Part shown: positions 1 through 12,900 of the stretch, one piece after another
How the letters are laid out: every line of letters begins with the position of its first letter
How positions within the stretch are numbered: position 1 is the first letter of the stretch
Source: Austropuccinia psidii
Lineage: Eukaryota > Basidiomycota > Pucciniomycetes > Pucciniales > Sphaerophragmiaceae
Assembly (NCBI GenBank): GCA_023105745.1
Contig: JALGQZ010000009.1
Span: forward strand, 10,836,564 to 10,900,563
Direction of reading: 5' to 3'
Length of the DNA: 64,000 nucleotides
Position numbers and translations under genes: made by a program
The notes under the pieces: generated by a model
What the model was told of the DNA's origin: nothing
What the model saw: the letters and a program-made list of their open reading frames with translations, nothing else
The model's database searches: none

Positions 1-1038
1 GCCATTACTATAGAAATACCTGGTCTAGAGCCTTCAAAACACGTCAGAATGTGTGTAAGAGGCGTAGAAATCCGTGAAAACCATTTTTACTAACATTTTT
101 TTAACTTAAGGGTAGTTTTACCCTCTTGGCAACAGTTAAAACTGCCCTGCTTGGTATCAAAGCCTCATCATCAATTGAGTCACAGGCCCTGTGACTCAAT
201 TCCAGGCCAAAAGTAATAAACTTTTGCGTGGATTTTGACATCCCACACCAGTCAGCAAGGATTTTGGGGTTCTAGCTCCCCCTTAGAGCTAGAGTGTCTT
301 TTCCCCCCCAGAATTAATCTTTCCAATTTATTTTTTCTTTGATTCCTCATCATGTAATACACTTGAAATTTACACATGCAATTCAATTAAATTTTTACAA
401 TACACAACTGTAATAATTGATACCTCATATGTAAATTACAGTTAACTTATGTAATACACATGCACATTTTGACATTTCAATTGAAAATACTTCAATTCCT
501 CATAACTTCTAAATTACACACAACACCTCAATTTTAAGACAAAAATTGATGTTTGACACCACATGTGGTGTGAATTAAATTAAGGTTTTGAGGATTTTCA
601 TACTTTTGCACAAAAAAATACTAAAAACTTGATTTAAGCTTATTTAGAGTTGAGTTACAGAAATTTCATCCAAAAGTGACCCCACTTTATTTTTTATGAG
701 GAATCCAATGGTGTGATAATTTCATTATGTTTATTCATTGGATAAAAATTTATAATATAATTTATATAACCTTTTACCAAAAATACTTTAATTTCACAAT
801 TTTTATTAAAAATTCATTTTTACTTAATTTTTACAAGTAAAAATATAATTTCATAATTTTAAATTTTATTGTAAGTGTTTTTTTAATTTATATTTAAATT
901 TTGATTTTTAAATATAAATTTGTATTTATATTTCAATTTTTATTTTTATAATATAAATAAATTTATTTTATTTATATTTGTATCTTAATTTATCTTGTGT
1001 GGTCTTTTGGGTATATGAAAATACCTCTAAGGCTCACA
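1..1038 (-). repeat. LTR of a Ty3/gypsy element, 5' part (copy A, cut by window edge)
   Basis: The reverse complement starts with TGTGAGCCTTAGAGG at 1038 and matches the first ~1040 bases of the intact plus-strand LTR at 36449-38250 along its length. It is therefore an LTR on the minus strand whose far end lies left of the window. It shares the block with facing CCAATG (705-710) and CATTGG (736-741) motifs. No purine tract is obvious just outside 1038, so it is more likely a 5' LTR of an element lying to the left, or a solo LTR, than a 3' LTR. Confidence 0.8.
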
Positions 1039-2530
1039 ACATTTCAAGAAAAAATGAACCAATTTTCCTTTGCTTTTTGATTTTTGGGCTTTGTTTGTCA
1101 TCATCATCATTATTATTAGTATTATCATTTGACTGTTTGGACCAAAAGAATAACTTTTTTCATAAAAGGAATTTTTTCCTTTTGAATAGAAACTAATTTC
1201 TCAATTTTTCATTTTGGTTTGCTTTATTTGACTTTTTCTATACTTGTTTTTTTTAGTTATGGTTTTTAATAAAGAATTGAATTTTTAATATTGGTTCTCT
1301 TCTTCTCCTCTCAGATTTATTTTGCTCTTTAATTACTCTTTCGAAAATATTCATCTTATTAATCATTTTTTTGAAGAGAAACTAACTCCTTTTGCAATTC
1401 TTTTTTTGAGTAATTTGAAAAAAGTAATTCAGTCAAATAAATTTTTTTTTTCACAAAAAAAAACTCCTACTTTTTCTCATAATTTTGTTGTTTTCCCAGT
1501 CTTCAAAAGCTTTATCTTTTTTTCTTAAAGCAGAGGAAATTTCCAGGTTTATACGCTTTAGCTTAAAAGAAGAATCTAAATGTTTTCTTTTCTTAAAGAA
1601 AAAAAGCATTTAAATTTTAATAATTTTTCTTTTCTTTTGACCTCTGATCAATATTTTCTAATTCCTTTTCTTTCAAGAAAAAGTAAGCTGTCTCATTGCA
1701 TAAGATTTATTTCTTCTTATTTTTCATATTTTCAGTAATTAGAAGGAATGTAAATTTTTAATCAATTCTTTCTTTTAAAAACAAACACACTGAGCTTTTG
1801 ATTTTTTGATTATTTGAGTTGTGCATTTAGTCCTGATGAATTATTCCTTCTTCTTTTATGAGAATGTGTTTATTTAAAGCCAAGAAGCTAATTCCTTTCA
1901 ATTTTTAAGATTAATTTTTTTGAATAAGGTCTTTTTTCAAGAAAAATTAGCTTATTCATTTTTTTGATGGATTTGCTTGTATTTTTAGTTTTGACAGCTC
2001 ATCGCTTGTTCATTCAGGAAAAATGATATTTCTCAAGAAATGAAACAACAAAAAAATCATTTTCTCATGGAATTAGCCTTTTTTCTGAGTTGGGTTTTCA
2101 TTTCAGTTGTTTTAAAAAAAGTAAATTTTCAAACAAACAATTTTTTAGAAAAAAACAAACTCTTGATTTTTTGACCACTTTTCATGTATTTTTAGTCCTC
2201 TTTGATTGTTACTCATGCTTTTCAAAAAACAGAAGTTTTTTCATTTTTTTCCGAAAAAGGTAAGTTTTATTCATCTTTCTTTTACAAAATAATAACATTT
2301 TTTTTTAATTCCAATAGCCTTTTTTTCTGTTTTTTCCAGTCATATTAAAAAAAAACTTGCAATCACTTTTCTTCTTCTTTTAATTCTGATCAATTCTCAC
2401 CAATTCTTTTATATGAAAGGACTATTGTTATTTATCCAATTTTTGAAAAAAAAGAATAGAATTCATTTTCTCATTGCTTTTTCTCATTGCTTTTTTCATT
2501 TTTATTATTTTTTTTATTATTTAATCTTTT
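1039..2530. other. T-rich non-coding stretch
   Basis: I see no coding content. The plus strand is strongly enriched in T over A, with many T runs alternating with short purine patches such as CAAGAAAA. The composition grades into the T8A array that follows. Short open frames here are rich in Phe, Leu and Ser and look like compositional accidents. Confidence 0.6.
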
Positions 2531-3029
2531 ATTTTTTTTTTATTTTTTTTATTTTTTTTATTTTTTTTATTTTTTTTATTTTTTTATATTTTTTTTATTT
2601 TTTTTACTTTTTTTATTTTTTTTATTTTTTTTATTTTTTTTATTTTTTTTATTTTTTTTATTTTTTTTATTTTTTTTATTTTTTTTATTTTTTTTATTTT
2701 TTTTATTTTTTTTATTTTTTTTATTTTTTTTATTTTTTTTATTTTTTTTATTTTTTTTATTTTTTTTATTTTTTTTATTTTTTTTATTTTTTTTATTTTT
2801 TTTATTTTTTTTATTTTTTTTATTTTTTTTATTTTTTTTATTTCTTTTATTTTTTTTATTTTTTTTATTTTTTTTATTTTTTTTATTTTTTTTATTTTTT
2901 TTATTTTTTTTATTTTTTTTATTTTTTTTATTTTTTTTATTTTTTTTATTTTTTTTATTTTTTTTATTTTTTTTATTTTTTTTATTTTTTTTATTTTTTT
3001 TATTTTTTTCATTTTTTTTATTTTTTTTT
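2531..3029. repeat. Tandem array of a 9-nt unit, (ATTTTTTTT)n
   Basis: About 55 head-to-tail copies of one A followed by eight Ts, with few interruptions (near 2587, 2607 and 2842, and a C replacing A near 3010). Because the unit is 9 nt, the array stays open as Phe-Phe-Tyr or Phe-Leu-Phe on one strand and Lys-Lys-Asn or Lys-Lys-Ile on the other. Those apparent proteins are artefacts of the repeat. Confidence 0.95.
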
Positions 3030-5429
3030 GTTTCTTTTTTCAATTCTTTTCATGATTTTTTATGATTTTTTTTGTCTCTGAATCAGAGTTTACTTATAAT
3101 TTTTGCATAGTGCCATTGACGAAGGAAACCAAGAAATTACAATTATACAAATTACTATCTAAACACCTTTCCCCTGAGAATATATTTTGAAGTTTCAAAA
3201 GTATAAACCATTTCAAAAACTCTTCTCATCTTTGAACATCAAAATTCAACATTTTTTAAAACCAAAATTACACTCCCACAGTGGGCTTTTTTGGGTGGAC
3301 AAATTTTATGGATCCAGATGAAGAAATTTTGTATGGTATCAGCTCACAAGATCCAGGAAAAAAATTATTGAGTTCAAATATGATCTCAACTTTGATTAAT
3401 CAGTCAATATCCTGGAGAAAAATTTGAAAACATGGCATCTAGATCTTTCAAAATATAAATCTCATAATTTGTTTTTTTGAATCTCTTTAGATAATGTTAA
3501 GCAATATAAATGGTTTTATTATCTTACCCTTACAAAAGGGAACTTATTCACCAAACAACACAAAAATAATATTATTCAGCCATAGCCATTGGCTAGTGTA
3601 GTCAAGTCAATCAAAAGCCTGGGAGAATAGATTGTACGCAGAATTTCAAGTTTCAAAAAAGTAAATTTATTTTTCTCAAATATAATGTGGAAATTGACCT
3701 TTTTAATTGAAATGATCTATGGCCAATAACTTGGGATGCACAGGACTATATATAATAGAAAGAGGAATGAATTGATATTGATTACCATACCAGAGTCTAA
3801 TTTTCTTCCCAAGTCTCAAAGTAATTATAAAATATTAAACAGAATATTAACTATGATGATAAAAAGTATAATGATGGTCACAAAAAAGATAGCTCTTATT
3901 AGACTTTATTTATCCTAATATTATTTGTAGCTACAGTATCCTTTATTCCTGAGCTCCCCACTGTTGTGTCTTTCATTAATTCTATTCTGTATGAAATCAA
4001 GTTTTAGAATACCCATAAATCCACTCAAGATATGAATTTAAGCATAATTGGCATAAAGAAATAAGAAAAATCAATTTTTTACAAGATATTAGATATGATA
4101 ATATACTTGTCTAAAGCTTTTTTTAAGCCATAGTCATTCCTAAAAAGAATCCAAACTGATTAATCCATGCAAAATATGATGAGCTCAAATGTAATTTGCA
4201 TAAAAAATTGAGAAAAATTCTTCAATTTTTACAAAAGACAGAGTAATTATTTCAAAGTGTTTATTGAAATTTAATTTTAATATTTAGAACAATTATTTGT
4301 ATTTTTTCTAAAATCGAAAATCAATCTCAATTTAATTAATGATTTATCTCCTTCAGATGTTTAATTTAAATTTCTTTTTCCTCTTTGCATGCTCTTCTTT
4401 CCACTTCAATTTTTCAGCATCACTGGTAATTCATGTTCATGACACATGTTTTGGACTGAGACAGAATGAATGTGACTGTAATTGAAATCACTCACACCTT
4501 TCAAATGAATTTGAAATGTATACATATGAGAGTATGTAAGATATTTGAATCATGCATTTTTATTGAACCAATTATTTTCAAACTTGTGACTGCTTCTTTC
4601 TTAATATTCTGGTGGATTCTGTGGAAAAATATGTTTTTTAAGGAATCTGAATTTATCTCTTCTATAATTATTTCATTTTTGGAGTCTATAAGAAATTTTT
4701 TCTTAATCCGTAAAGTCATTGATAGCTCAAATTTCTTCCCCTTGCTATTCTACTTCAAAATGAGTTTTAAATCTGTTGAGTATCTTGTTAAAAATGAATT
4801 CCTACAATTTTTTTCACCTAATTCCTCTATATCATTTCCAAAGCTAATAGGAGCTTCTGTTCTTATATTCTTGAGACTTATTATTACAAAAATATCTATG
4901 TTGTTGAATGGTTCCTCAAGAAACTGCGGATGAATTTATCAGCTTCAAATCTCATACAAATATGCATGAAATAAACAAATATTGACTCACTATCTATGAA
5001 AGATTCACCTGGCTCAAATATACTACTTGTTCCCAAAATAGGAAGATTACAACTTTCCAGTGGGGTTATATTTGGGTTTTTAACATAGATATTATACAGA
5101 TTTGGTTATGATGAGAAGTTCATTCCCATCCTCTGATTCATTTTATGGATACCCTTGGTAAAATATTTATCGGTAATCCTTGCTCCTTTTCATTTCTTGT
5201 AGCTCTTGGAGGCCATGTGTTTTTCTCAACAATATGCCATTGTTGATTCCTATCATTAGGTCTGATATTAAATTTATTTTTTGATTTCTTATTAAACTAC
5301 TTAGCCATAAATTGAGATACCCCTTACTTTTACAAACTGGGAAATATAAGATAAGTCTTTCTAGAAGAGAAAAAGCATTCTTCAAAATTATTTTTGAATT
5401 GGAGACAATCTATAATGTTTATATAGTAA
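3030..5429. other. AT-rich non-coding stretch
   Basis: No recognisable gene. One stretch, 4466-4933, is open for 155 codons on the plus strand and is listed separately. Nothing else here rises above background. Confidence 0.5.
4466..4933 (+). other. Unassigned 155-codon open frame, doubtful
   Basis: The frame starts at an ATG and would encode a hydrophobic protein rich in Phe, Ile and Ser, with a Trp-Trp-Ile-Leu-Trp patch near residue 50. The length is notable for DNA this AT-rich. I recognise no domain, the minus strand is also open for part of it (4501-4719, Lys/Ile-rich), and there is no neighbour to support a function. It may be a fossil of transposon coding sequence read on the wrong strand. 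I would not annotate it as a gene without homology or expression evidence. Confidence 0.15.
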
Positions 5430-6130
5430 TATTTTGTTACAGGGACTCTTGGGGAAAACAAGATTGAACTGGAGCTCAATGGATATAAATTCACTTGAAA
5501 GGACTCCAAAGATCTAAAAAAAGAAAAAATATGGATTATGTTTATTCAATAAGAATGAAGTAAAAAGTCAACAGGAATCAAGAAGAATAAAATGACCAAA
5601 GATCAAACCAAGTTAATCCTTATTTCACTGCTTCAGACTGGTAAGAAGGAATGAAGGAGCTAACAGGGATATGACCACCAATATCCATGAATGGGAAAGG
5701 GAGGGTGCAAGTGACTGAATTAAGATTATAAGAATTTACTATCAAAATATGTAAGAAAATAAAGTATAAAAATAAATCCAGTCTATCATTAAACTGGGGA
5801 AAAGCTCCCAGGGGATGAAAGATGAAAACTTTCTCCTTTCGGGTTGAAATCCCAGATTTATTGACTGATTTGGGAAATATACCTTGGCCATTTTTGGAAA
5901 TGAACTCGGTGTAGTGAAAAAAACCACAGTAATGAGGAAGACTGACCACAAGGCTCAATTCCATACAGGTTTGTTTAAATGTATGGATGAATCTAGTTTT
6001 CCAATGATGTCATGAGTTTTGAGAATTTGACACCTGGTTTTGGATTATCCTTGGGGAATACTGTTTGATTGAAAGTACAGCCTTATGAAAGGAAGAGGCA
6101 GCCCTTGATTGGCTTCAGCTTTTGACACTG
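5430..6130. repeat. Diverged dispersed repeat, copy 1
   Basis: This segment aligns by eye with 6970-7765 in the same orientation. Shared landmarks include a CTCTTGGG / GGAGCTCA block near the start, the 18-nt stretch ATATGACCACCAATATCC, a GACT-AATTAAGATTAT block, and GGGGGAATACTGTTTGA near the end. It is less AT-rich than the DNA around it. I cannot assign a family. Open frames on its minus strand are not conserved between the two copies. Confidence 0.7.
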
Positions 6131-6969
6131 GCCACTTTCCTCTTGAAGTGTTTTTCCTAAGGGACATTTCCAGAAATTTGGATTGAGAGGATAAAAGTGG
6201 AAAGGAATAAATTACCATGAAAATTGAGAAATAATGATATTATTATCAATTTGTGGGAGTAAGCTGTCTAGAACTGGAACCAAGGGAAAAATTATCATTT
6301 TGGAGGAATTGGTGGTCAAAGTCCATGACGCCTTGATGGATTTCTGGTCAAGAGGGTGGTTTGGATTTGGGAGCCTATAAAGGGTCCCATAGGGATTACG
6401 GGAATTTTCGGAAATTCTCGGATTTGTGCCAAATTTGGGTCTGGGGGAGTCCAATTGGATTTTGAACCCCCCGATAGACTGTAGGGTTTAACACGAAGCT
6501 TGCAGGCCCCCTGAGGGGTTGTGAAAAAAGGTTTCCTGGCACCAATGGTGGGGATCTTGAAACTCTGAAATGCCCCCAAATGGCCAAATGGGAGTTTGTT
6601 CCAGAATGGAAATACAAGTTGTTGGAAGAAAGTCTTCTGTAGATTATGAAAAAAGGATTTCCATATAGGCTGGGGAAGTTGAAAAAGATTTCTTGATGTT
6701 TTTTGTGAGATATTTTGGAGATGGCTTTACCGCTGAATATCAGTAAGAAAGCCTTTAATTCATGCAACAGATAAACATTTTGGTCGCATTTTTTGAATTT
6801 ATAAATGGAATAATATTTTCAAGAATAAGTATAAGGCTTAAGAGATATGATGTGTGAGAAGTGCATTTGATTAAATATTGAACTTAGAAAGACAGCTTAT
6901 GTTTGGAATACTAATCCAATGTGGTTGTTTCAAAAATTCTGAAAAGAGAATCTAAAGTTAAATAATGTG
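6131..6969. other. Spacer between the two dispersed-repeat copies
   Basis: Moderately GC-rich relative to the window, with minus-strand frames of 80-123 codons that overlap in different phases and show no recognisable motif. I could not align this spacer to anything else in the window. Confidence 0.4.
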
Positions 6970-7765
6970 TGGGATAAAATACTTTTCACAGGGGCTCTTG
7001 GGAATAAAAGAAGTGGCCTGGAGCTCAGGAATCAAGAACTCACTTCAAGGGCTCCAAAGAAATCAAGAAATAAAAGAAGAACATATTTCTTTAAAAGAAA
7101 ATAAGAGCAGTACAAGATATTCCAAAGGTAAGAATGAAGCCAAAGGCCAAAGGATGATAAGAAAAGCCAAAGGCCAAGGAGCCAACCAAATGAATTCTCA
7201 ATTCACTGTTTCAACCTGCCAGAAAGAACAATGGAATTAGTAAAGGATATGACCACCAATATCCACTGACAGGCAAAGAAGGAAGTGCAAATGACTGACT
7301 TAAGATTATCAGTATTTGATTTAATAATGAAAAGAAAATAAGAATAAGAATAAATCAAATATATTAATTAACAGGGGGAAAATGTACCCAGGGAAGAAAA
7401 GGTGGACAGTATATGTCAAAAGTTGAAGACTGATCCTGGAGGGTCAATTACCCAGCTGTATTGACTGTTTTGGGTCAATACAGATATCGCCATCTTGAGA
7501 AATGAACTGTGTTTCTTAAATTCCCACAGTGGAATATGAACTGACCAAAATGGGCCAATGCCATACAGGTTGTCTGAATGAGAGCTGTATGGACCAATTG
7601 AGCTCTCCAAGGAGTTCTGGAGTGCTTCATGCCTTGACAACTGATTTGAATAATTAACAACCTCTAAAAATTTCCATTTAATAATCCTGGGCCAGTATCC
7701 CCCTGGGGGAATACTGTTTGACTGAAATAACCAACACCTGGAAAGGCAGGGCTTGGGGTCCTTGA
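6970..7765. repeat. Diverged dispersed repeat, copy 2
   Basis: Partner of 5430-6130, offset by about 1.54 kb in direct orientation. It carries the same ordered landmarks with many substitutions and small indels, so the duplication is old. The open frame at 6965-7240 (Lys/Gln-rich) is not kept open in copy 1. Confidence 0.7.
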
Positions 7766-8089
7766 GTGATCTTCTGGTAGCCACCATGAATTGTAAGGCT
7801 GAGGGGCTGAAGCCCTTCTTCAAAATGGGTGATTGGCTTGAGGATTTCATTTAAAATTGCATAATGAAGTCCTGAAAATGTCACCATTGAATTGCAGAGG
7901 AAAAATGGTGCATAATGGTATATAATACCACATATGCACAACTGCTGGTTCCTAGAGGCTTGGGTCCATTGAGCTGAGCCAAGAGTTTCCCTGATATTGA
8001 AGGGAAACCCCTTTTTGAAGGTAGCTGGTGGCCTCTGAATATTTCCAGAGGCCATGACTTGAATGATCAGGGCTATGGCCATTTATGGC

Positions 8090-8540
8090 CATTTTGGGTT
8101 CCTTGGGTCTTCTGGGATTTATGGCTAAAATAGGCTCAGGTGGACCCACCTGGAATTAGGGGCTTCTGGACGGCCCCTTGGCCCCTTTTGGCCTCATTGC
8201 AATTAGGCCAAAAGGGGCCTAAACTGTCCCATGGCCTGTGGGCCATAAAGGCCATAGGGGGCCTAAATGGCCCAGATTTAGAGATATTCGTCTGGGGGGT
8301 TGGTGAGGTTTGGAATTGGCTAAGAGGGCCAATGAAGCAGGATATGGCCTGAGTGCCATATTTGAGGTTTGGAGCCATGAATGACCATGCGCATTGGATA
8401 TGGCCAAAGGGCCATTCCATGTCATGAGTGGTCAATTGGCCTGGGGTTGATGATATGGCGAATTGGCCATGCATTGGTGGAGGCTTGACGTGCCATAAAC
8501 ACCAATTGGGAGGGGTGTTTTCCCATTGTTTTGACAATAA
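8090..8540. repeat. GGCC-rich low-complexity island
   Basis: A stretch unusually rich in GGCC and in ATGGCC/GGCCAT-type words, in sharp contrast to the AT-rich surroundings. All strands and frames contain Pro-, Gly- or Trp-rich open stretches (for example 8140-8352 on plus and 8136-8555 on minus). These follow from the GGCC composition and are not credible genes. Confidence 0.75.
8180..8219. repeat. Near-perfect 40-nt inverted repeat (hairpin)
   Basis: The left arm at 8180-8194 begins GGCCCCTTTTGGCC. The right arm at 8205-8219 is its exact complement, giving 15 base pairs around a 10-nt loop. The loop itself contains the palindrome ATTGCAAT, so the whole can fold almost end to end. It lies in the middle of the GGCC-rich island. 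Confidence 0.9.
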
Positions 8541-8799
8541 TGCATTTTTAATCAAGTAAGATAAGAGCTATTGAATACAATTGGTGGGTAATATCAACGC
8601 TTTTTTCTGTAAAAATGGTAGTTCTCGTTGGATAAATTGAGAAATTATTTTTAAATAAAAGGAGTACATTTATAAAAGTGGAGTGTTTTGGTATCTGTAA
8701 GACATGCATTCAATGAGAAAAAATCTAAAAAAACCAATATTTCTGAGTAAATGATAGGGTTTCCTGATTCATGATTTTTTGTTTTTCACTAAGAAGTAT

Positions 8800-9900
8800 T
8801 TCCTCCAAAAATACTGTTTTCATGAAACACACCTTTTGAAAAGACACTTTTTTCTGTAATCTTTCCACTTGAGAAATATTTATTTGAAAAGATAAGTCTT
8901 TAACAAGATCTCCATTTAGAGAAGAATATGTTCATCTAAAAGAATGGCATTTTCAACAATATTGTCATTGGAAAAACAATTGCTTTTGTAAAAGCTTCTT
9001 TTGGGAAAAAGATTGCTATTGAGAAAAGCATTATTTTTCCAATCAATCACCCTTGTGAGTAAAGGATTATTTATTTGAGAGAACAAATACCTTGTAAAAA
9101 TTTGATTTTCAAAAAATTCCTCGCAGAAAGCTTGCTTTCCAGAAATCTACTATTTTCTCCAAGAAAAATATTTTATTTTTCTTTTGGGAGAAATTGTTTT
9201 TTTTTGTATAGAAACCTTCCTTGTTGGAAAACTGGGGTTTGGGGAAAACCCCTTTTTTGGTGAAAAAACCTTTTTGGAAAAAAAATTTCCTTATGGAATT
9301 TATTTTTACGATTTTGGAGAAAATTTCGCTTTCTAGGAAAAGATCTTTTTTGTTGTAAAAAAGACCTTTGATTTGGGAAATGAATTTTTTTTTGGTAAAA
9401 GGATCCATATTTTGGAATCAACTTTTTTTCTGGTGAAAAGACCTCTTTTAGGAAAAAATCTGTTATTAAAGGGAGTCAGTTTTTGAAACAAAAGAACTTT
9501 ATTTTGGAAAAAATCATATTATTGAAAAATGAGATTTTCATAAGAAGATCATTTCTGGAGGGGTTTAATTTTTTATTTGGAAATAGCTTTTGAAAAAAAT
9601 ATTTGGACAAAAAAGGTTTTTCAGAAAAATACTGCTCTTCTCCACAAAAAAGGTTTTTAAAAAAGATTTGTCCCTGAAAGAAAAATGGTTCGACAAAAAA
9701 TAACCTTTTTTTAAGAAAATTAGAGTTATGAAAAAGAGAATTTTTTTGAAAACTATTTGTTTTAACAAAGATAATTCTTATGAAAAAAGATTGGTTTTAT
9801 CGGTTTATTGTGCAAGACTGGGTTTTACGTCAAAAAATATGGTCATTTGAAAAGGACTCCTTTTTTCATTCCCAGTGCACTTTTTCTTTAAATAAAGCTT
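8800..9900. repeat. Decayed minisatellite, period ~19 nt
   Basis: A motif of the form T-run, GG (or GGTG), A-run recurs at regular intervals. In 9180-9460 its centres fall near 9187, 9206, 9225, 9243, 9260, 9277, 9295, 9315, 9337, 9355, 9377, 9396, 9416, 9434 and 9451. Minus-strand open frames accordingly show a 6- to 7-residue rhythm of Phe and Lys-Lys. Individual copies have diverged strongly, which suggests an old array. Confidence 0.65.
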
Positions 9901-12900
9901 TTTTCAGGAATAATAAATTTCAGATGAACAGATATTGTGTTTTTGAAATGGAGTAGGAGTTTTTATTTCAATATATTTCTTGAAGGAATGATTCTTTTCG
10001 TTAGGAGAAAGTGGGTTTGTCAAATGTCAAACTCTGCGTTCTATATATATATCTATTTAAGGAATAGTTCTTTTGATCTTGGATCCAAATGGAATTTTTT
10101 AAGTGAATTATATTTTCAGAGACCAAAAATCCTTTCTTCTATCTTGAGGAAAATTCACTTTTTGGGAAAAGAAGCTTTACTTGAAAAATCGTTTTGGGAC
10201 AGATGAGGTTTTTCAAGAAAAATTTGATTCAGTCCAAAAATTCTTTCTGTAATGAGAATTCCTTTTGGAGTGATTGATTTAAATTCTATTTCTTCTGCTC
10301 AAGCCAGCTTTTTAATGTCATTAATTCTTTCTTTCTTGGGTTAGGCTTCTCAATAAAATCATTTTCTTTGTTATGCACTGTAATCTTTATCAAATTTCAT
10401 AAATTGGCTGAACCTATTGATTTAGGGCTTTAAGAATTAGTATAATATTTTATCAAATACATCAATGATGAATAAATAATATTATTCATTATGAATTTAT
10501 TTTCGAGCACTGGGTGAGTCAAGGAATAATAAATCTTGTAGCTAATGATTGAGAATATAATTTCATCAAAGGAATAAATGTATAATTCAGATAAATTTTA
10601 AGTACTCAACTCTTTCCCTTTCAGTAAAATCCAATGGGTCTGTCTTTGAGCTTTCCTCAAGGGAACCTGTTATAGGGATGCAAAGGAAATTGGGTTTTTA
10701 AATCTACAAAGACTTTGAGGATAAAAAATATTCATCTTAATTTCAATATAAGCTCATATCCAATCTCTTGTTTTATGATATAAAATAAGCCTAAGGGATC
10801 TATTAAACCTATTATAAAATATCAAGATTACCAATAAAAAATTACTCATTTTCATATGGGGTATTTGAGAGTTTTTTTATATTTATTTACCCAGTAATGT
10901 TGAGAAATGTTTCTCTCATTTTCTGTGGAATAATTTGTAACTTCTTCTGTTAATATCAAGTTACCTCTTTATTAAGAATAAGATCCTAATACTACTAAAA
11001 TTTTGTTTCTATTTAATATTTGGATATATGTGCATATCGATTTAAATCTATCTTTTTGTCTCTTTTCCTTTGAGTATGAATATCTCCACTGTTGAATCCT
11101 TATACTATACTCCCTGATTATACTTTCCAGTTGTTTCTTGGGAGAGGCTCAAGAGTTCCAGCTATTTTATACTGAAAATCAATCAACATGCTTAAATTCA
11201 CATATTTAATGTAATTACTACAAAGAGGATATATAGTAAATAGGTTTATATGGATAAAAATAACATAAAAGTTGATATGGTGCTTACTAAAATTTTGAGA
11301 AGTTGGACTAAAGAAGGTGCAGCTATGTGCACCCATAACAAAAAATTTAACCTTAAAGAAAAATTAAAAATTAAAATATGATTTATTATGTAAAGAATAT
11401 TGTACAATAGCTATATAGAAAAACTACAGGATTACTCCCCTGTGTAGTTCTCTCAATTCTATGCCTCAAATTAATAAAGTTCAGTTCAAATATAAATTAA
11501 TTCTGTAAATACGGTAGAACTTACTCAACTAAGGGCAAAGGAACTGCAAACAGCTACATAAATTCAAAATTTGTCACAAAGAAAAATACCTCAAGGATCT
11601 ACATAAGCAGTCATAAATATCAAAAAAGGATACAATATACCAAAAATATAATTTAATATCTATAATCAATTTTAGAATTTAAATTTCCCTATGGAAAACC
11701 ATATTTTAGGAGTTTTGAGAGATAATATAGATCAGACTTGTAGTGAAAAAACTCTGTTTGATGACACCATTTGAGGATTAATCTCAACCAAGATCTTTAT
11801 GGATTCCTTCCATTAACTGAAAAAGTTGTAAGTGAAACAACAATATATTAATTAGGGAGGGTGGAATATCTCTATGAAATAATTCTGTCAAAAAAGTATT
11901 CAAAAAAGGGAAATACTACAAACTGTAAATGAGAAATAAGAACCTTAAAAATGGTACAGTATAAATATAGAATAAAGATTTTGAATATAAATATCACCAG
12001 CTAAATTATCAAAAGGAAAGAATTTTCCAGTACCCTCTTTTTCAGAAACTCTGTAAAGGCCCAAAATAGTAAAATATAGGTTTCTTCCCTCTCAATCCCC
12101 CATGATTCTGATTTAGAATCATCATTTGAAAAGAATTTAATTTTTTCATAGTAGGATGATCAAAAACTAAAACGGAGAATATAAGTATATGACCTTAATA
12201 TCTTATAGAGTATTCTCCTTCTTAATAATAAATAAATACACTTATAGAGCTTATGGAATAGTTTGATAGTAATAATTATTGATAAAATTATAGTAGTATT
12301 TAAAACAATTTTTTCAGTTATTGAAAATAGTGATATTATCACAGTTACTGAGAAACTCTATTAATTTTAACAACTGTATAGTGTAAAGTATTCCTTATAT
12401 TTTATATCCTGAATATACTTCAACATATCAGTACCACTCCTCATCATCATATGATGATATTATATTCTTGAGTGTTAGCCTCATCAAATACAAATACGCC
12501 TTCAAGAAACTATTTTTGAAAGTTTTTTATATGAATCTCTTCCAAAAATTAATATTAATAAGCAGTACTGTGGGTATACCAAGAATAACTCAAAGAATCA
12601 TTATTTTAACCTCCAGTTTCTTGTTAGGATCATTATTACAAGTAATAGTGATCACCAAGATTATTAATATTATATTATCAATTTCAAGTGAAGCTATCTA
12701 ATTGGATTTTGATATGAACAATAATAAACCCTTATGATGTGAGAGATCCTTTGTGTAGGTGAGCCTTGAGACATATTTTAAATACCCAAATAGGCCAAAA
12801 ATATCTAAAAGAAACATTCTAAATAAGTAAAGCTAATAAGCACTATTCATACCCAAAATTAACCAATTTTCACAAAGACAAAGATGAATATCTTTTTATT

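Noticed and set aside
2531..3029. CRISPR-like array
   Set aside because: Direct head-to-tail microsatellite without spacers, in a eukaryotic context.
2413..3081. Long Phe/Tyr-rich (plus) and Lys/Asn-rich (minus) open frames
   Set aside because: They are translations of the 9-nt tandem array, which cannot contain a stop in these frames. They are not proteins.
5430..7765. Idea that the two ~700-bp repeats are LTRs of a short element
   Set aside because: No TG...CA edges, primer-binding site, purine tract or target duplication could be read at their borders.
8136..8555. Overlapping open frames of 68-139 codons on both strands
   Set aside because: Produced by GGCC-rich composition, with no conserved domain and no agreement between strands.
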